A stretch of 64,000 nt of DNA, taken from the NCBI GenBank assembly GCA_050305405.1, contig JBNLFG010000016.1, positions 1-64,000 of the forward strand, written 5' to 3'. The position numbers and the translations under genes are program-made. This DNA comes from Desulfolinea sp050305405. GTDB taxonomy: Bacteria > Chloroflexota > Anaerolineae > Anaerolineales > Villigracilaceae. Below the pieces are notes generated by a model. The model searched no databases and was not told where the DNA came from. It saw only the letters and a program-made list of their open reading frames with translations. Shown here piece by piece: positions 40,098-49,307 of the stretch; the stretch's first letter is position 1; every line of letters starts with the position of its first letter.

Positions 40098-41195
40098 ATG
40101 ACACAGAAAAACACAGAAAAACAAATCCGTCTTATCACTTCAACCAAGGAATTTGAATCATTACACAATCAATGGAACAGTCTCCTCGATCAAAATCATA
40201 TCAAGTCTGCTATTCTAACTTGGGAATGGCTCTTCGCTTGGTGGACAGTTTTCGGTGAAAAAAAACAACTTTGGATCGTTACTGTTTGGGAAAATGAAAA
40301 TCTTGTGGGAATTGCTCCGCTCATGCTTGAGAAAAGAAAAAAAAATGGCCTGCCACTCAAGACGCTATGCAGCCTAGGTGCACCAACGAATGATATTGGC
40401 GGTTATCTTGTCAGAAAACAGGATAATGATGTGCTTACAGCCATTAACGATTATATTCTGCATCAGAAATTAGAATGGGACCTTTTTGAACTTAATGAAT
40501 TCAAGCATGACAGTTTTGAGATTGCCCCTACCAGGAAAATCTTTCAGACAAGTAACCTCCTATTAATAGATGAGACAAATGAACATTACCATGTCAGCGT
40601 TGAAGGAAATTGGGACGAGTATTATGAATCACTTTCCAAGAAGTTTAGAAAAAATCTACGGCGAGCACAAAGGAACTCCCAAAAGTTAGGAGACGTAGAA
40701 ATCCGGCATTACAAAGGAAATGAGATCAGATGGGAGATTTTTGAAGATATGATCGAAGTCAATTGCCATGCCAACTTCCCTCGAGTGTGCGATTCAAAAA
40801 AAGAGCAAGCCTTTCTTGAAAAACTACACAAAACCGCATCACAATGGCTTACCGTTTATTTGCTATATGCTGACGGCAAACCCATTGCTTATGAGTATGG
40901 TTTCCTCTACAATAATCGTCTCGAAGACTGGCGCGCAGGCTTTGACACACGCATTGACCCAAGTATATCCATTGGGAAATTTATGGCTCTAAATATCCTG
41001 CAAGACGCTTTTGATAATAGTCTTTCAGAGGTAGATTTCATGCGCGGCTCACACGACTACAAACGAGAGTGGAATCCAAGTTCCCGAACTTTTGTACAAC
41101 TCCGCTTCTTTAGATTCCAAAGCATCAAGGCATTACTGGCATATATCGGTTTAAAAAAGATAAAACCATTCTTAAAAAATAGGGCAAGAAAGTAA
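40098..41195 (+). CDS. CelD/BcsL-like GNAT acyltransferase (paralogue 1)
   Basis: A 365-aa GNAT-family protein of the type seen in cellulose and exopolysaccharide loci (Acetyltransf_6). WEWLFAWWTVFG and a LVGIAPLMLEKRK strand start the fold. The basic KKFRKNLRRAQRNSQKLG segment and YEYGFLYNNRLEDWRAGFD with VDFMRGSHDYKREW complete it. It probably acylates a sugar or lipid-linked sugar. It is a clear paralogue of the following gene, 7 nt downstream. Confidence 0.85.
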   Translation: MTQKNTEKQIRLITSTKEFESLHNQWNSLLDQNHIKSAILTWEWLFAWWTVFGEKKQLWIVTVWENENLVGIAPLMLEKRKKNGLPLKTLCSLGAPTNDIGGYLVRKQDNDVLTAINDYILHQKLEWDLFELNEFKHDSFEIAPTRKIFQTSNLLLIDETNEHYHVSVEGNWDEYYESLSKKFRKNLRRAQRNSQKLGDVEIRHYKGNEIRWEIFEDMIEVNCHANFPRVCDSKKEQAFLEKLHKTASQWLTVYLLYADGKPIAYEYGFLYNNRLEDWRAGFDTRIDPSISIGKFMALNILQDAFDNSLSEVDFMRGSHDYKREWNPSSRTFVQLRFFRFQSIKALLAYIGLKKIKPFLKNRARK

Positions 41196-41202
41196 GTTCA
41201 CC

Positions 41203-42300
41203 ATGCAGGATGAAATTGTTGTTGAACGCATTCAAAGTCAAAATGCTTTTTTTAGTCTGCGACAGAAATGGACACTGCTACTCGAGAAAAGCGACAACAA
41301 AAACATCTTCCTTACCTGGGAATGGCAATATGCATGGTGGGCAGTCTACGGTGAAGAAAAAGATCTATGGCTACTAACCGTCAAAGAAAACGGGGAATTG
41401 ATCGGCATTGCCCCCTTAATGATACGCACCTCCAAGAAGTTTTTTATTAAATTACGCATCTTAATGAGCATTGGCACGCCGCAAGCTGACATCGGCGGAT
41501 TCATCACATCCAAAAACGAAGTTGCTATACCCGCGATAACAACATTTATCAACGATGCCCATGCGGAGTGGGATATCCTAGAACTAAACAATTTACAAGA
41601 AAATGTGACCACCAACGTTCTACTCCCTAATTTTTTTCAACAAAAACACTATCGGATCATAAAAACCTACAGAAAACATCTTTATCTACCACTTGAACAA
41701 AACTGGGAAAATTATTTCAACAGCTTATCAAAAAATATGCGCCGTAACCTAAGAAAGCAACGAAGACGCGCTGAAGAAAAAGGCGCAATAGACTACAAGA
41801 TATTTAAAGGTAAAAACCTGCAATGGGAAAACTTTCTAACAATCTTTGAGATTAACAAAAAAGGACGCTATCCAGAGATTTATCAATTAAGACAAAGCCG
41901 AGATTTTTTACGTCAGCTATATGACATCATGCAAGAAAAAGAGTGGCTGCAAATCGAGATGCTCTTTTTCAATCAAGAAGCCATTGCCTTTCAATGCGGC
42001 TATCATTATGACCAAAAATATCTGGATTGGCGCGGTGGCTATAATCGTAACTACCAGAAAATGAGCGCTGGAAAATTACTAATGATGCTTTCCATTGAAC
42101 AGCGCATACAAGACCGCGTCCTTGAAATCGACTTCTTACGCGGTGAACATTCATACAAATCAGATTGGCGACCCCTCAGCCAATTTTTTTTTAGCATGCG
42201 TGTTTTCCAAATCGCCAAACCAAAATCATTGTTGGCATATTTTTGGCTGGCATTTCTAAAACCACGAATGAGAAAGCAAAACAAAAGGAAGATAAAATAA
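41203..42300 (+). CDS. CelD/BcsL-like GNAT acyltransferase (paralogue 2)
   Basis: A 365-aa paralogue of the preceding gene with identical length and the same order of motifs: WEWQYAWWAVYGE, IGIAPLMIR, KNMRRNLRKQRRRAEEKGA, FQCGYHYDQKYLDWRGGYN, IDFLRGEHSYKSDWRP. A tandem duplication that has since diverged is the simplest explanation. Two specialised acyltransferases could decorate different positions of one polymer. It lies 3 nt before the hydrolase-like gene. Confidence 0.85.
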   Translation: MQDEIVVERIQSQNAFFSLRQKWTLLLEKSDNKNIFLTWEWQYAWWAVYGEEKDLWLLTVKENGELIGIAPLMIRTSKKFFIKLRILMSIGTPQADIGGFITSKNEVAIPAITTFINDAHAEWDILELNNLQENVTTNVLLPNFFQQKHYRIIKTYRKHLYLPLEQNWENYFNSLSKNMRRNLRKQRRRAEEKGAIDYKIFKGKNLQWENFLTIFEINKKGRYPEIYQLRQSRDFLRQLYDIMQEKEWLQIEMLFFNQEAIAFQCGYHYDQKYLDWRGGYNRNYQKMSAGKLLMMLSIEQRIQDRVLEIDFLRGEHSYKSDWRPLSQFFFSMRVFQIAKPKSLLAYFWLAFLKPRMRKQNKRKIK

Positions 42301-42303
42301 ACC

Positions 42304-43524
42304 ATGAATCACTTCTCAAACAAAAACTACATAAGAATTAGCTTGATACTTGTTTTTGTACTCGGTGCGATCTCAGCCACATTGGGGATACTTTACTTTA
42401 CTTCCCTTGAGCCAAGTCCAATGACAATACCGGAAGAAAAACCTGAAACAAACTTGCCCAATCTTGCCCCCACTGCTGCAACAGCCCCCCTGCTCGCCAA
42501 TCCGTCTACCGTCAACCTCGTCTGGTTTACATATATTCCGCGAGAAGAGAATCTAGTAACCGTTGCCGAAAACTTCAACTTCTATATCCTAATCCAGGGC
42601 AATGAAGATAAACGGGACTTAATGATCGACTATGGAGCACAAGGTCCCTTTATACAATATCTTGAGTTTGAATCTATTCAGGATCCTGGATCATGCAATG
42701 AGGAACCTGAGGTGAACCAGGTTACCGCCTATATCGGCGATTTCTGTATGATCGACGAGGAACACCCCGATTGGTTTCTGCTTGATCAAAATGGTGAAAG
42801 AATCCGCCTCGAGGACAAAGACAACACTTGGTACATGATGGATCCAGGCAATGAAGAGTGGCGTGCCTTCTTCCTTGAGCGCATCAAAGAATTTCAAGCT
42901 GATGACCCCAATTGGTCCGGTGTCTTTCTGGATAACTTACCGATTACCCTTGCCTATCGTGAAGAAGAAAATAATATCCCGGCTAAATATCCAAGCGATA
43001 CAAGTTATCAGGCCGTTATACAAGATTTTCTAAAATACCTCCATGAGAACTACTTTGCACCTTACAACAAGCTTTTGATTGGAAATTTCAGCTCACGCAA
43101 AGATGACTCTGACTGGACCAGGCATCTTCCCTATCTCGAGGGGGCAATGCTCGAAGGCTGGGCGATCGACGTGCCAGATCGCTATCGCCCAGTTAAACGT
43201 TGGGAGGAGCACATGCTCCTTGCCGAGGAGACACAGCAACTAGGTAAAACTATCTTGCTCGTTTCGCGCGGTGAAAGAGATGATTACGAGCTACAGAAGT
43301 TTGCCTTTGCATCCTATCTACTTATTAATCAAGGCAATGCATATTTTCGATATGCAAAGGGAAGCGATTACCAAGAAGTGTGGCTATACGATAACTACAC
43401 TTATCCATTAGGTACCCCATTGGGCGCACGCTATCAAGACGGGGACGCTTGGAGAAGAAATTTCAGTAACGGTAGCGTCATGGTTAATCCAACCACACAT
43501 GAAGCTGAGATTACGATAAGATAA
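42304..43524 (+). CDS. membrane-anchored GHL15-like glycoside hydrolase
   Basis: A 406-aa protein. One N-terminal membrane helix (about 13-32) and a Pro/Thr linker are followed by a TIM-barrel-like domain of about 330 aa resembling putative glycosyl hydrolase-like family 15. Barrel strands with acidic residues are visible at MIDEEHPDWFLLDQNG, NWSGVFLDNLP (strand followed by Asp), LLIGNFSS, and EGAMLEGWA (Glu in mid-barrel). It would act outside the membrane on the polymer made by this locus, for example trimming or release. Confidence 0.8.
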   Translation: MNHFSNKNYIRISLILVFVLGAISATLGILYFTSLEPSPMTIPEEKPETNLPNLAPTAATAPLLANPSTVNLVWFTYIPREENLVTVAENFNFYILIQGNEDKRDLMIDYGAQGPFIQYLEFESIQDPGSCNEEPEVNQVTAYIGDFCMIDEEHPDWFLLDQNGERIRLEDKDNTWYMMDPGNEEWRAFFLERIKEFQADDPNWSGVFLDNLPITLAYREEENNIPAKYPSDTSYQAVIQDFLKYLHENYFAPYNKLLIGNFSSRKDDSDWTRHLPYLEGAMLEGWAIDVPDRYRPVKRWEEHMLLAEETQQLGKTILLVSRGERDDYELQKFAFASYLLINQGNAYFRYAKGSDYQEVWLYDNYTYPLGTPLGARYQDGDAWRRNFSNGSVMVNPTTHEAEITIR

Positions 43525-43545
43525 GAGGAAAATCAACATAATTAC

Positions 43546-43573
43546 AAAGAGCCAGACTTTCGCCTGGCTCTTT
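43546..43573. terminator. bidirectional intrinsic terminator
   Basis: AAAGAGCCAG (43546-43555) pairs with CTGGCTCTTT (43564-43573), between the convergent hydrolase-like and BcsB-like genes. Confidence 0.85.
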
Positions 43574-43607
43574 GTGTATTACTCTCTAACCTGTAATTTC
43601 CTGTAAT

Positions 43608-45920
43608 TTATTCGTCTTGATCGTCATCTGATCGGCGATTCATTTTCGCTTCAGAGCGACCTCTGCGAAAAGCAGCAATAATCGCCCCGATGCCTACAAG
43701 AACTGTTAGGCCAATGGATATCTGCAAGGCAAGCAGCAACCAGGCTGGACGCACTTTATCTGCCTGAGAATTGGGCAGGGTCGTTGGCGGAACCAGAGAA
43801 ACACCAGGATCCGCTGTTGGGGAGACAGAAACAATTTCCGGTGTCGTGAGACGCGTGTCCACAGTTGTAACTTGCTGGTTGTTGATAATAGCAAAGTTCC
43901 CTATTAACTGGGATCGAATTTGCGCCTCATACAATCCTGATGCTGCCCAACTTACGCCTTGCTGAGTGTTTCCGAGAGCGGCAAGGATAATTTTCTCGCT
44001 ATTCCATGGAGAATCTAAGAGCTGTATGTAGCCAACAGCGGAATCCAAAGGGATTTTGAAACTTACCTGAAGGCTATCTTCGGCAGCAAAGCCTGAAACA
44101 CCCTCAAAGGGAGCGGGCAGGCTATCATTTAGCTCATCGACAAAAGGCATCCCCAGCACATTGCCAACAAGCACGATATTCATATTGTTGCGAACTTCAT
44201 CGGGGACATTATCAGCGAAGCTGGCATTCAATAAAGTGATTGCACCATCACTCCTGTTACCGAGATAAGCCGCAATATTAGCTGCCATCCGCCATGTTTC
44301 CATATCATCCGGCTGCACAACAAAAGCAATGGAATGCATGGATGAGTCGAATGCTAATGGAGCCGGGTATGTCGCCAGATCAGAGGCTGTTTTGGGTGCG
44401 ACAGAGGTTTCTGCCAGCGGAAGATGCAGGCGAGAATCTGCCCAGACATTGGTCCAAATACCACGCAATTGGGAGCTGGAACATTCATCAAGCGGCTGAA
44501 GACTGGCGATAACTTCAAGATCGTTATACCCCTGTGTAATTACAGACGCCGGCAAAGTAAAGCGAACGCGATTAACTGTTTCTAAAGCGGTTTGTTCTGT
44601 AAAGCGGACACTACCAATAGGCTGGCCATTAAGTTCAACATTTAAACCAGAGCGTTCATAATTGAGCAAGGCCGAGTGCCCAAAAGCCAGCTCAAAATAG
44701 GCATCGGGGCCCGTTGTCCAACCTGAGGGAACATAGAATCTAAAGACGCTTGAATCAACCCCGCGGCGATCAAGAACTTCTGTCTGGTAACCCAGGTCTT
44801 GGATGCTCTGATCAACATTATTATTTGGCGAGACTTGGTCAATTTCGCCTTGTACCGTGCGAATAACAGAGAAATTTGGCGATGCGTTGGGACGTAAGTG
44901 TCCCGTAGAAACAGCCTGCGCGGCTTTTACTACGGCTTCATCCGTATCTCCAGAAACAACCAATGCAAGCCGTCCAGCATCCCACGGGGAGTTGACCATT
45001 TGAACAATCCCATCCGTTGGATCACTGCCAGAAAAGACAAACTCACCGTCAGTCGGCGGCAAAGGCAACGCAAGTTGATCAATAAAGGGAAGTGTAGCGG
45101 TCTTCCCTACAAAAATCACGTGATTTGTAAAAGTCGGAGCAGCATTAAATTCGCTGAGGGAAACAAGTTCAGTGGTCAAATTACTACTAGTTAAATTACT
45201 CAAACCTGCAATAACAGTTAAAGCACTCTGTAATTCTTGAGCGGATGGCGTATCCGGAATTACAACCGAAGCGATATCAGGGAAAACAGATGCTTGGTAT
45301 AAAGGATACGGGAATCGCGTCAAATCCGTTGAAGGTAAAACAGTTGTGTGCGGCATACGGATATAAGATGTATCTTTGATTACAATACTCATTTGTTGTT
45401 CAAGCAAACAGGAAAGCGCACTATCAAATGTAAGCGTAAATTCCTGACGCTGATCTTCACGAGCAGGGGTCATTACATATTCTAAAGGAACCTGCACTCG
45501 CAACATCATTTCACCGGCTTCGGTAATTGGGAATACTCCTATTTCTTCTCGATTATATTCCAGCATCAAGGTACCGCCAGAATTAAGACCTGTCTGCCCA
45601 TCCAAAGCAACCGTGTTCATCGCATCAAAGGCCACATCTATATATAAAGTGATCTCAGCAGGAGCAGTCACCTTCCAATCTGCAGGTAAACCAAAGACAA
45701 CCGCTTTATAGTCCACGGGACCAACTAATTGAATATCACTCTGCCCAAGTTGGTATAAACTCAAGTCATCATCTCCCGGAGCAGGTGTTGAGGCCAAACG
45801 TGCAGCTTGCGCTGTCGGTGTGGGTGCAGGGCCTTGTGCGCTAACTTGTGGCGAAGAAAGCGCTAGCATCCCCATTAGTATAGGAACCACAAAAAGCAAA
45901 TAAATTTTTCGATTTTTCAT
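43608..45920 (-). CDS. BcsB-like polysaccharide synthase regulatory subunit
   Basis: A 770-aa extracytoplasmic protein. A signal peptide (about 1-28), a Thr/Pro/Ala linker, and two repeated modules of carbohydrate-binding-like plus flavodoxin-like domain (about 50-345 and 370-690) match BcsB. A membrane helix near 733-755 and a charged tail close the protein. Typical stretches are PYPLYQASVFPDIASVVIPD and NSPWDAGRLALVVSGDTDEAV. In cellulose synthases BcsB guides the nascent chain, but no BcsA-type synthase is visible in this window. GGAG precedes the ATG. Confidence 0.85.
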   Translation of the reverse strand: MKNRKIYLLFVVPILMGMLALSSPQVSAQGPAPTPTAQAARLASTPAPGDDDLSLYQLGQSDIQLVGPVDYKAVVFGLPADWKVTAPAEITLYIDVAFDAMNTVALDGQTGLNSGGTLMLEYNREEIGVFPITEAGEMMLRVQVPLEYVMTPAREDQRQEFTLTFDSALSCLLEQQMSIVIKDTSYIRMPHTTVLPSTDLTRFPYPLYQASVFPDIASVVIPDTPSAQELQSALTVIAGLSNLTSSNLTTELVSLSEFNAAPTFTNHVIFVGKTATLPFIDQLALPLPPTDGEFVFSGSDPTDGIVQMVNSPWDAGRLALVVSGDTDEAVVKAAQAVSTGHLRPNASPNFSVIRTVQGEIDQVSPNNNVDQSIQDLGYQTEVLDRRGVDSSVFRFYVPSGWTTGPDAYFELAFGHSALLNYERSGLNVELNGQPIGSVRFTEQTALETVNRVRFTLPASVITQGYNDLEVIASLQPLDECSSSQLRGIWTNVWADSRLHLPLAETSVAPKTASDLATYPAPLAFDSSMHSIAFVVQPDDMETWRMAANIAAYLGNRSDGAITLLNASFADNVPDEVRNNMNIVLVGNVLGMPFVDELNDSLPAPFEGVSGFAAEDSLQVSFKIPLDSAVGYIQLLDSPWNSEKIILAALGNTQQGVSWAASGLYEAQIRSQLIGNFAIINNQQVTTVDTRLTTPEIVSVSPTADPGVSLVPPTTLPNSQADKVRPAWLLLALQISIGLTVLVGIGAIIAAFRRGRSEAKMNRRSDDDQDE

Positions 45921-45934
45921 CTCAAACTCCTTTC

Positions 45935-47017
45935 TTACATAACGTAAGATAAATACTTATTTAAATGTTTGGAAAAATATTTTTCTAATCGCTTCAAAAA
46001 AAACACAGACGGTCTGCGACGCTGAACAGAGAAACGAGCCAAGCCTTCACTCCATTTATTAAGCACAGCAATCGCACAAAAGAAATCGATCAACTCTAAT
46101 GAATAACCACTATCCGAAAAGTAATTTTCCAAAATCGTTGTTCGTAATTCCTGAATAAATGATGACGGGATATAGAAACCATTGGCCATAATTTGCCATG
46201 TTCGGGTTTGCGGATCGGTAATTAATGTCGCTAAATCAACATAAGCGCAAGTTCGATAATCACCGGCGTGATCGATTACACAAACCTGTCCTTCAGTATT
46301 AACCAAAATATTCGAATAATGGTAATCATCATGAACAACTCCAAAAGGAACCTCAAAATGTGCTACCTTGTTCATAGCGACCTCAAAGATGTCTCGATAC
46401 GTCATAATATCGAGATGCCCATTAGAATATAGTTCTAAGCGCTCCAGACCCTCTTCGATATCCGACCAAATTGCACCAACCGGAAACGGGATATTCTTCA
46501 TATCTGAAACCCGTTCATGAAAGATACGTAACCAGCGAGCTGAAGAAGCAACAAATTCTTTCAGAGAAGCCTGCGCCATCGGGAAGCGAAAAAGCATGTA
46601 TGGGCTTAGAGAAAAATTCTTTAACGCCCGTCCTTCAAACTTTTCCATCAGCACAGCATTCCACTGCCCAAGATATGCGACCGGCTTTACCGCCGCACAG
46701 CTCGTGATATTTTCAGAGGAGAAAACATCCCAAATTTTTTCCATCATAGAATACTCATTTTCAGCAGGAGCCTTCAAGCGTTCGATTCCAATCGCGTCGG
46801 CAATGCTGCTTACATCAGGCTGACGCTTTATCTTGATTAGCAAAGTCTGCTCGCCAGCATCGTTAAGAATTGGCACACTCAGAAAAAATGAATATGGAAA
46901 AATCTGCATTGCAAGACGCTCCAAATCCAACACAGCACCCTTCCCATACCAAAAAGGGAGTTGAGTAGAAATAAAATTCGTCAACGCTGTAACCGCAGCG
47001 CGATTATTTTTATTCAT
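45935..47017 (-). CDS. aminoglycoside phosphotransferase/choline kinase-like protein
   Basis: A 360-aa protein kinase-like phosphotransferase. The catalytic loop HDDYHYSNIL (around residue 226) has the Asp and Asn of the APH/ChoK type, followed by VIDHAGDYRTCAYVDLA with the metal-binding Asp. The N-terminal lobe is divergent. In a sugar-polymer locus it more likely phosphorylates a sugar or lipid-linked glycan than an antibiotic. ATG 47017 overlaps the end of the upstream GT4 gene by 8 nt, which supports that start. Confidence 0.82.
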   Translation of the reverse strand: MNKNNRAAVTALTNFISTQLPFWYGKGAVLDLERLAMQIFPYSFFLSVPILNDAGEQTLLIKIKRQPDVSSIADAIGIERLKAPAENEYSMMEKIWDVFSSENITSCAAVKPVAYLGQWNAVLMEKFEGRALKNFSLSPYMLFRFPMAQASLKEFVASSARWLRIFHERVSDMKNIPFPVGAIWSDIEEGLERLELYSNGHLDIMTYRDIFEVAMNKVAHFEVPFGVVHDDYHYSNILVNTEGQVCVIDHAGDYRTCAYVDLATLITDPQTRTWQIMANGFYIPSSFIQELRTTILENYFSDSGYSLELIDFFCAIAVLNKWSEGLARFSVQRRRPSVFFLKRLEKYFSKHLNKYLSYVM

Positions 47018-48164
47018 ATTCAAGAAGCATCCCATACAAAGCCTGAATTTCTTCAAGCATTTTTTCGCGTGTAAACTTTTCTGCCAAACGCTCAGTGCTC
47101 TTCTCAACAAAAATCTGTGCTTGAGCAGGCGTTTCCAACACATTCAAAACAAAGTTCGCCAGTCTTTCAAAATCACCTGGTGAAGCCAACCAACCATTTT
47201 CACCATGCAAAACCGCTTCCCGCGTTCCCGGAATATCTGTCGCAACCACGGGCACACCCGCAGACATCGCCTCTAAAATCACTAAAGGCAAGCCTTCCCA
47301 GTAAGAAGTAAGCAGAAAACAATCAAGGATTTCCAATAATACAGGGACATCGTTTCGCTGACCAAGCCAGTGGATAGACGATTCTATTCCAAGGGTCTGG
47401 CCTAACTCCCGCGCAGCTTCCTTCAATGGGCCGCTCCCCACCCAAAGAAAATGCGCATCTGGCCTAGATTTCAGGATTGCTTCCGCTACTCGAACAAAAT
47501 CCAGCGGAGATTTTTGTCGGCTCAACCGCCCAACCGAGCCAATTACAGGCACCCCAGCAGGGATATTTAAACTCTTTTTCAGATCAGCTACATCCACAGC
47601 TTGCCGCTGCCGCCCAAGATCAATGCCTGTGTGAACTACAACAAACTGCTCAGGCCTGCCAACCCCATGTGCCAAAGCCAAATCACGACTACCTTCCGAG
47701 ACGGTCAGAAAACGAGTCGTAAAACGCGCAGCCAGCCTTTCAAGCAAGATAATAACCTGCTTGGCAAACTTCTTCACACCCGCATGAAAGGCAAAAGCAT
47801 GTGGGGTGTAAATAATCGGTAAACTTCCTCCTACTGCTCCTATCCGCGCCAAAAAACCTGCTTTTGAACCATGCGCATGTATCAGATCAAATTCACCGCT
47901 ACGCATGAGGCGTGCTAACTTCAAACCCAAAAGAGAATCTGAGAACAGGTTGACCCTATAGCGGTTCATATCAAAGCGAACAGTTTCAACAGCATAGTTT
48001 TTGCGCAGTTCTTCTGCAAAAACCTGATTGTTTTCAGAAAGACAAACAACTGTCACCTGAAAACGTTGACGATCAAGACCCTGAATCAGCCAGCGAATAT
48101 ACTCCGCTATACCTCCAGTAGATTTTGTTACCAAAAGAAGACGATAAGGCAGTGTCCCCATCAT
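47010..48164 (-). CDS. glycosyltransferase family 4 (GT-B), first of three
   Basis: A 384-aa GT-B enzyme. The N-terminal acceptor domain begins RLLLVTKSTGGIAEYIRWL. The C-terminal Glycos_transf_1 domain has VIGSVGRLSRQKSPLDFVRVAEAIL, FLWVGSGPLKE and the nucleotide-sugar motif LLTSYWEGLPLVILEAMSAGVPVVATD (E-x7-E). It adds a sugar on the cytoplasmic face. Its ATG overlaps the stop of the upstream GT4 gene (ATGA). Confidence 0.92.
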   Translation of the reverse strand: MMGTLPYRLLLVTKSTGGIAEYIRWLIQGLDRQRFQVTVVCLSENNQVFAEELRKNYAVETVRFDMNRYRVNLFSDSLLGLKLARLMRSGEFDLIHAHGSKAGFLARIGAVGGSLPIIYTPHAFAFHAGVKKFAKQVIILLERLAARFTTRFLTVSEGSRDLALAHGVGRPEQFVVVHTGIDLGRQRQAVDVADLKKSLNIPAGVPVIGSVGRLSRQKSPLDFVRVAEAILKSRPDAHFLWVGSGPLKEAARELGQTLGIESSIHWLGQRNDVPVLLEILDCFLLTSYWEGLPLVILEAMSAGVPVVATDIPGTREAVLHGENGWLASPGDFERLANFVLNVLETPAQAQIFVEKSTERLAEKFTREKMLEEIQALYGMLLEYE

Positions 48165-49303
48165 AAAAGCACGCCCCCTCTCACCCTAGATTTTTCAAGT
48201 AGCATATCGTAAAGAGAAACCGTATGGTCGATCATTGCGGTAATACTATAAGCTGAGGTAACTCGTCGAAGCGCAGCTTTCCCAAAACCAAGACGAAGTT
48301 CGGGATTGGTAGCAAGTCGAACGCACGCGCGAGCCAGCGCTTCAGGATCAGCCGCAGGCACAAGTAAGGCCGAATCCGATTCGCCAACTACGGCAGGAAT
48401 GCCCCCAACATTTGTGGCTACTATTGGTCGTTCAGCAGCCATTCCTTCCAGTAAGGTCACGGGAAGTCCTTCCCAATCAGAAGAAAAAACCAGAACATCC
48501 AACATTGACATGATTTCTGGAATATCATCGCGAAATCCGGTGAATTGCAGAGTTTCTTGAAGACCCAACTCGGCAGCACGGCTCTCCAGTTTTTCACGTA
48601 AAACTCCATCCCCAACAATCACAAAACGAGCCTTTTGAAGTTGCTTCTGAATAAGGGCAGATGCCTGCAAAAAGTTTTCATGGTTTTTAGGCGGGGTCAA
48701 TCTACCAATAATGCCAAAAACAAATTCGTCTTTAGCAAAACCAAACGCCTTACGCATTTTTTGTCTTGCCACTTCTGAATAGCTGTGCGCCTCGAGATCG
48801 ACACCATTTTCAATCTTGACAAATTTCTGCGCTGGAACATTGGTGTATTTCTGGTGAAAAACACGCAGGTCTTCGGAAACAGCAATAAGACGATCTGCAA
48901 AATTTGCAGTCCAACCATAAAGCAAACCAAGAGGGAATTTGCGCGCCCAACGATCAGTACTGTGCAAGGTTGAGATCACAACAGGAACCCCGGCAAGACG
49001 CGCAGCGACACGTCCATGAAAATCGCTCTTAAAAAGATGAGTATGTACAATATGTGGGCGAAAGCGCTTGATGAGACGATAAGTATTCATAAAAAGCAAT
49101 GGGTCAACGCGCGCAAGACGAGGCAACCTGACAATTTCAACACCACTAGCAACCAGACGATCGGCTAATGGGCCAGGCGTACTGTAGCCAACAGAAACTT
49201 GAAAATCTCGTTCGCGCAAACCCTTGATAAGCTCAAGCAAAATCATTTCTGCTCCCCCGATATTCAAGCCGTCAATGAGTTGCAAAACTCGTTTTTTTGC
49301 CAT
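48161..49303 (-). CDS. glycosyltransferase family 4 (GT-B), second of three
   Basis: A GT-B enzyme of about 380 aa. RVLQLIDGLNIGGAEMILLELIKGL is the classic N-terminal glycine loop. FGIIGRLTPPKNHENFLQA, FVIVGDGVLREKLE and VFSSDWEGLPVTLLEGMAAERPIVATN give the donor domain. The start is ambiguous between two adjacent ATGs; 49303 is preferred because AGG is better spaced. It is separated by a few bases from the third GT4 gene and overlaps the downstream one by 4 nt. Confidence 0.92.
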   Translation of the reverse strand: MAKKRVLQLIDGLNIGGAEMILLELIKGLRERDFQVSVGYSTPGPLADRLVASGVEIVRLPRLARVDPLLFMNTYRLIKRFRPHIVHTHLFKSDFHGRVAARLAGVPVVISTLHSTDRWARKFPLGLLYGWTANFADRLIAVSEDLRVFHQKYTNVPAQKFVKIENGVDLEAHSYSEVARQKMRKAFGFAKDEFVFGIIGRLTPPKNHENFLQASALIQKQLQKARFVIVGDGVLREKLESRAAELGLQETLQFTGFRDDIPEIMSMLDVLVFSSDWEGLPVTLLEGMAAERPIVATNVGGIPAVVGESDSALLVPAADPEALARACVRLATNPELRLGFGKAALRRVTSAYSITAMIDHTVSLYDMLLEKSRVRGGVLL

Positions 49304-49307
49304 CATC

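Noticed and set aside
45935..47017. Aminoglycoside resistance gene
   Set aside because: Only the generic APH/choline-kinase fold is present, and the context is a polysaccharide operon.
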